Shown here one piece after another: positions 61,949-64,000 of a stretch of 64,000 nucleotides of DNA. Under the pieces are notes generated by a model. That model worked only from the letters and a program-made list of their open reading frames with translations, was not told the origin of the DNA and ran no database searches. The first letter of the stretch is position 1. Each line of letters starts with the position of its first letter. The position numbers and the translations under genes are program-made. Source of the stretch: PALSA-1444 sp964291045 (lineage in GTDB: Bacteria; Chlamydiota; Chlamydiia; Chlamydiales; Rhabdochlamydiaceae). The stretch spans positions 1,426,001 through 1,490,000 of the forward strand of contig NZ_OZ197277.1 of assembly GCF_964291045.1 (NCBI RefSeq), written 5' to 3'.

Positions 61949-62779
61949 TTAGAAGCGGTATCCAAAAAGAACATTAGCTCCGTAAACATCTTGTGTTTTG
62001 CCCATTTTCAGGAAATAAGGCTCAACTTGCACATCCCATCTGTTTGTATCTCCAAATTGTAAAGATACAGGAATGCCAATTTCAGCTCCCCAAACATCGT
62101 GAGAAGAGGTGTCTTTAACAATCACAGCAGCTGGTGCAAGAGGTGTGCTATTGTAGGAAAATCTTTGGTAAGCGTTGAATGTACGTAATACTTTCAGATT
62201 TAACCCAATTTTCTTCGTTGTGCAGAGTGAATACTCAGAAAGAGCTCCGACTGTTGCATAAGGAAGTCTTGTTTTTAACCCTTCTTTGTTATGAGAATCA
62301 AGTGATGTTGTTAACCGAACGCCAGCTCCAGCATAAGGAGTCACAAGCCAATGTGTTGGAGCAAATGAATACCCCAAACGGCCTTCTACGGATCCAAACA
62401 CTTTATCCCCTTTTGTCCAAACAAGCGTTGTAGGCTCTTGAGCCCCATTGGTTGCTTTGAAATCTACAGTTGCCACAGCTTGAGTAAGATCAATACCTGC
62501 ATAAACAGCATCAGGTGTCAAATATTGATACCCGATTGTTGTTCCTGCAAAAAATCTCGTTCCTCGTACAGCTGCATCTAAAGTAGCAGGCGTAGTGTCT
62601 GTTGCTTTTGTTTTGAAATCTACCTTTGCTCTATAAGCAAAAAGCTCTGGTCCAAAATAAACTGAATTTGGATAGGCTTCATCAATAGGCTGAAGTAGTG
62701 GTGTTGCAGGTTGAGCTCCATAAGCTACAGAGCCCATTAACATGCCAAGCGATAAGAAACATTTTGTTATCATTTTCAT
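61949..62779 (-). CDS. Outer-membrane beta-barrel protein
   Basis: The 276-residue protein has a signal peptide (MKMITKCFLSLGMLMGSVAYGA) and alternating hydrophobic strands with glycine and aromatic residues (FAGTTIGYQYL, YAGAGVRLTTSL, VFGSVEGRLGYSF). It ends VLFGYRF with the C-terminal phenylalanine that outer-membrane barrels use for BAM-dependent assembly. Eight to ten strands are likely. It resembles the Omp-like barrel families found in environmental chlamydiae, but I cannot name an orthologue. The strong terminator and short distance to the upstream hypothetical gene (3 bases) suggest a two-gene unit. Confidence 0.85.
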   Translation of the reverse strand: MKMITKCFLSLGMLMGSVAYGAQPATPLLQPIDEAYPNSVYFGPELFAYRAKVDFKTKATDTTPATLDAAVRGTRFFAGTTIGYQYLTPDAVYAGIDLTQAVATVDFKATNGAQEPTTLVWTKGDKVFGSVEGRLGYSFAPTHWLVTPYAGAGVRLTTSLDSHNKEGLKTRLPYATVGALSEYSLCTTKKIGLNLKVLRTFNAYQRFSYNSTPLAPAAVIVKDTSSHDVWGAEIGIPVSLQFGDTNRWDVQVEPYFLKMGKTQDVYGANVLFGYRF

Positions 62780-62782
62780 AAT

Positions 62783-63385
62783 TCAAATCTCCCAATTTAT
62801 TTTATTGTTCAATTTTTTTGCCATGTTTGACAATGGTTTTGCTTTATCATATTTGATCGAATTCCTCGCCATCTCCTTACCTGATGTCCTAAAAATGCAC
62901 TCTTGCTGCGGCTCAGACAGAAAAGTTTTCTTTGGTTTGCATTTCCAGTCGAAATGGTCGTTATAAGCCCAATGCCTACGTTTGTAGGTTAGACACAACT
63001 GCTGAGATATTTCATCGAGTTCAGAGAATAGCTTTGCTCTATCATCCGCTAATTGCTTAGAAGAGGAATGAAGAGCAATATCTAAATTCTGATGAGAGCC
63101 AATTAAGATACAGCGCTCACCTTGAGGGGTTTGCACTGCATCAAATTTTTTATAAAAATGAATCTGACTTACCCCTGCATGTGAAACCTGCTGAGGGGTA
63201 AAGAAAGAAGACACTTCTTTAAGAAGAGAAAATAAGAACTGAGTTTTTTGAAATCGTTGGAAATAAGAAGATAAAAACGCTTTCACAATTTGATAACTGC
63301 AAAGAGATATTTCTCTTAATAATGCAGAATCAAACCCTAGCGGATTAGCTTCTAATAGTAATGCGACACCTATGACTTTAACCAT
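62783..63385 (-). CDS. Hypothetical protein upstream of the barrel gene
   Basis: A 200-residue frame starting with GTGAG upstream of ATG. It begins MVKVIGVALLLEAN, perhaps a weak signal or buried strand, and is otherwise basic and unrecognised (LTYKRRHWAYNDHFDWKCK). It ends 3 bases before the barrel gene, consistent with an operon. No motif supports a function, and the frame could still be spurious, although its length argues for a gene. Confidence 0.55.
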   Translation of the reverse strand: MVKVIGVALLLEANPLGFDSALLREISLCSYQIVKAFLSSYFQRFQKTQFLFSLLKEVSSFFTPQQVSHAGVSQIHFYKKFDAVQTPQGERCILIGSHQNLDIALHSSSKQLADDRAKLFSELDEISQQLCLTYKRRHWAYNDHFDWKCKPKKTFLSEPQQECIFRTSGKEMARNSIKYDKAKPLSNMAKKLNNKINWEI

Positions 63386-63679
63386 AAAATCTCACTCACT
63401 TACGAAACTATTAACATAGGGAGTTGAGAATTTTACTGTCAACGTAAAGTTGAAGTTTATTCTAGATGGTAATCCCAAAAAACGTCTATTTGGACGTAAA
63501 AAGATCTGTTTTTCTCTCGTAAAAATCTCTTTTCTCTTGAAAAGATTTTTTTCTATAAAAAGCATCAATTTTTCCTTATCCATCACATTTTTCAATCATT
63601 ATCTTAAGCACACTATCTCGCTTGAATTTTCTATCCCTATGCTGTAATCTAAGAAAACTTAAAAACAACCGATAACGGT
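63386..63679. other. Divergent spacer, no convincing gene
   Basis: AT-rich spacer between the hypothetical at 63385 and the glycosyltransferase start. The short open frames here on both strands have no ribosome site. It should hold promoters for both flanking genes. Confidence 0.45.
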
Positions 63680-64000
63680 ATGGAATTAGAATTTTTCTTT
63701 GTAATTACAGCACGTAAGTCGCTCTTCTACGCTAAAAAGTGCCTTGAATCTATTGAAGCTCAATTGGGCTCTTTTTCTATCCAAGTACTCTACGTTGACG
63801 ACGACTCTAACTATTCTCGCTCTCAAATTACTGAATTATCATTATGGTTAAAAAAAATCAATGGATCTCTTCTTTTATTATCAGATAGACACTACCAGAT
63901 TGGCGCCTTATCAAAAGCAATCCCTTTAATATCAAACCCTTACGCGGTTGTTTGTTTAATGGATGGCGATGATTATTTACTGCATCATGCACTTCAAACA
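63680..64000 (+). CDS. Family 2-like glycosyltransferase, cut by right edge
   Basis: The frame opens at an ATG at 63680 and runs past the window end, giving 107 residues. They show the GT-A fold of GT2 enzymes: FFFVITARKSLFYAKKCLESI, VLYVDDDSNYS (nucleotide-binding acids) and CLMDGDDYLL (the DxD-type metal site). It probably transfers a sugar in surface glycan or glycolipid synthesis. Only a weak ribosome-like AACGG precedes the ATG. Confidence 0.82.
   Translation, partial: MELEFFFVITARKSLFYAKKCLESIEAQLGSFSIQVLYVDDDSNYSRSQITELSLWLKKINGSLLLLSDRHYQIGALSKAIPLISNPYAVVCLMDGDDYLLHHALQT

Noticed and set aside
61819..61976. Short basic frame upstream of the barrel gene end
   Set aside because: It runs through the strong terminator hairpin at 61897-61929 and has no ribosome site.

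Overview
The window looks like a chromosome segment of a member of the Chlamydiae, most likely one of the amoeba- or invertebrate-associated 'environmental' lineages rather than Chlamydia itself. Several blocks keep gene orders that I recall from Chlamydia: a DUF155 gene, yidD, a LysM gene, pheT and a MORN-repeat lipoprotein; rluD, a small gene and hemA; tsaB, rpsU and dnaJ; murJ beside nfo. A long GreA with a large N-terminal extension is also a chlamydial trait. Aconitase and asparaginyl-tRNA synthetase, which Chlamydia trachomatis lacks as far as I recall, argue for a less reduced relative. No database search was possible; every identification rests on reading motifs.

Layout. 1-15.9 kb: an ankyrin protein cut by the left edge, tRNA-Leu(GAG), the DUF155/yidD/LysM/pheT/MORN block, a TPR-CHAT protease-like protein, a two-gene unit behind a near-consensus sigma-54 promoter, a SNF2 helicase, trhO and rpsD. 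16-18.8 kb: acnA. 19.1-32.1 kb: an accessory island. 32.3-39.5 kb: murJ, nfo, asnS, a RING-like protein, rluD, a small gene, recX and hemA. 39.6-47.4 kb: two giant TPR proteins made by a tandem duplication whose chimeric junction can still be read. 47.6-55.1 kb: NYN nuclease, rdgB, greA, tsaB, rpsU, dnaJ and a muropeptide-processing pair (NamZ-like and M19 dipeptidase). 55.2-64 kb: two large chlamydia-type hypotheticals, a tiny lipoprotein, bioY, an HTH/DUF2975 pair, an outer-membrane barrel and a glycosyltransferase cut by the right edge.

The strongest candidate for an undescribed system is the 19.1-32.1 kb island. Four minus-strand genes encode two paralogous proteins whose architecture resembles the MACPF/stonustoxin (SNTX) type and two giant AIG1/GIMAP-like GTPases. 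They diverge from two plus-strand genes, a third SNTX-like paralogue and a nucleic-acid deaminase of the OTT_1508 type. Pore-like proteins, large dynamin/GIMAP-style GTPases and a mutagenic or toxic deaminase together suggest a host-directed effector or conflict module. The SNTX assignment is an inference from motif order; the GTPase and deaminase assignments rest on clear catalytic motifs.

The window is rich in eukaryote-like modules (ankyrin, TPR, CHAT, RING-like, AIG1-like), as expected for an intracellular bacterium that manipulates a eukaryotic host.
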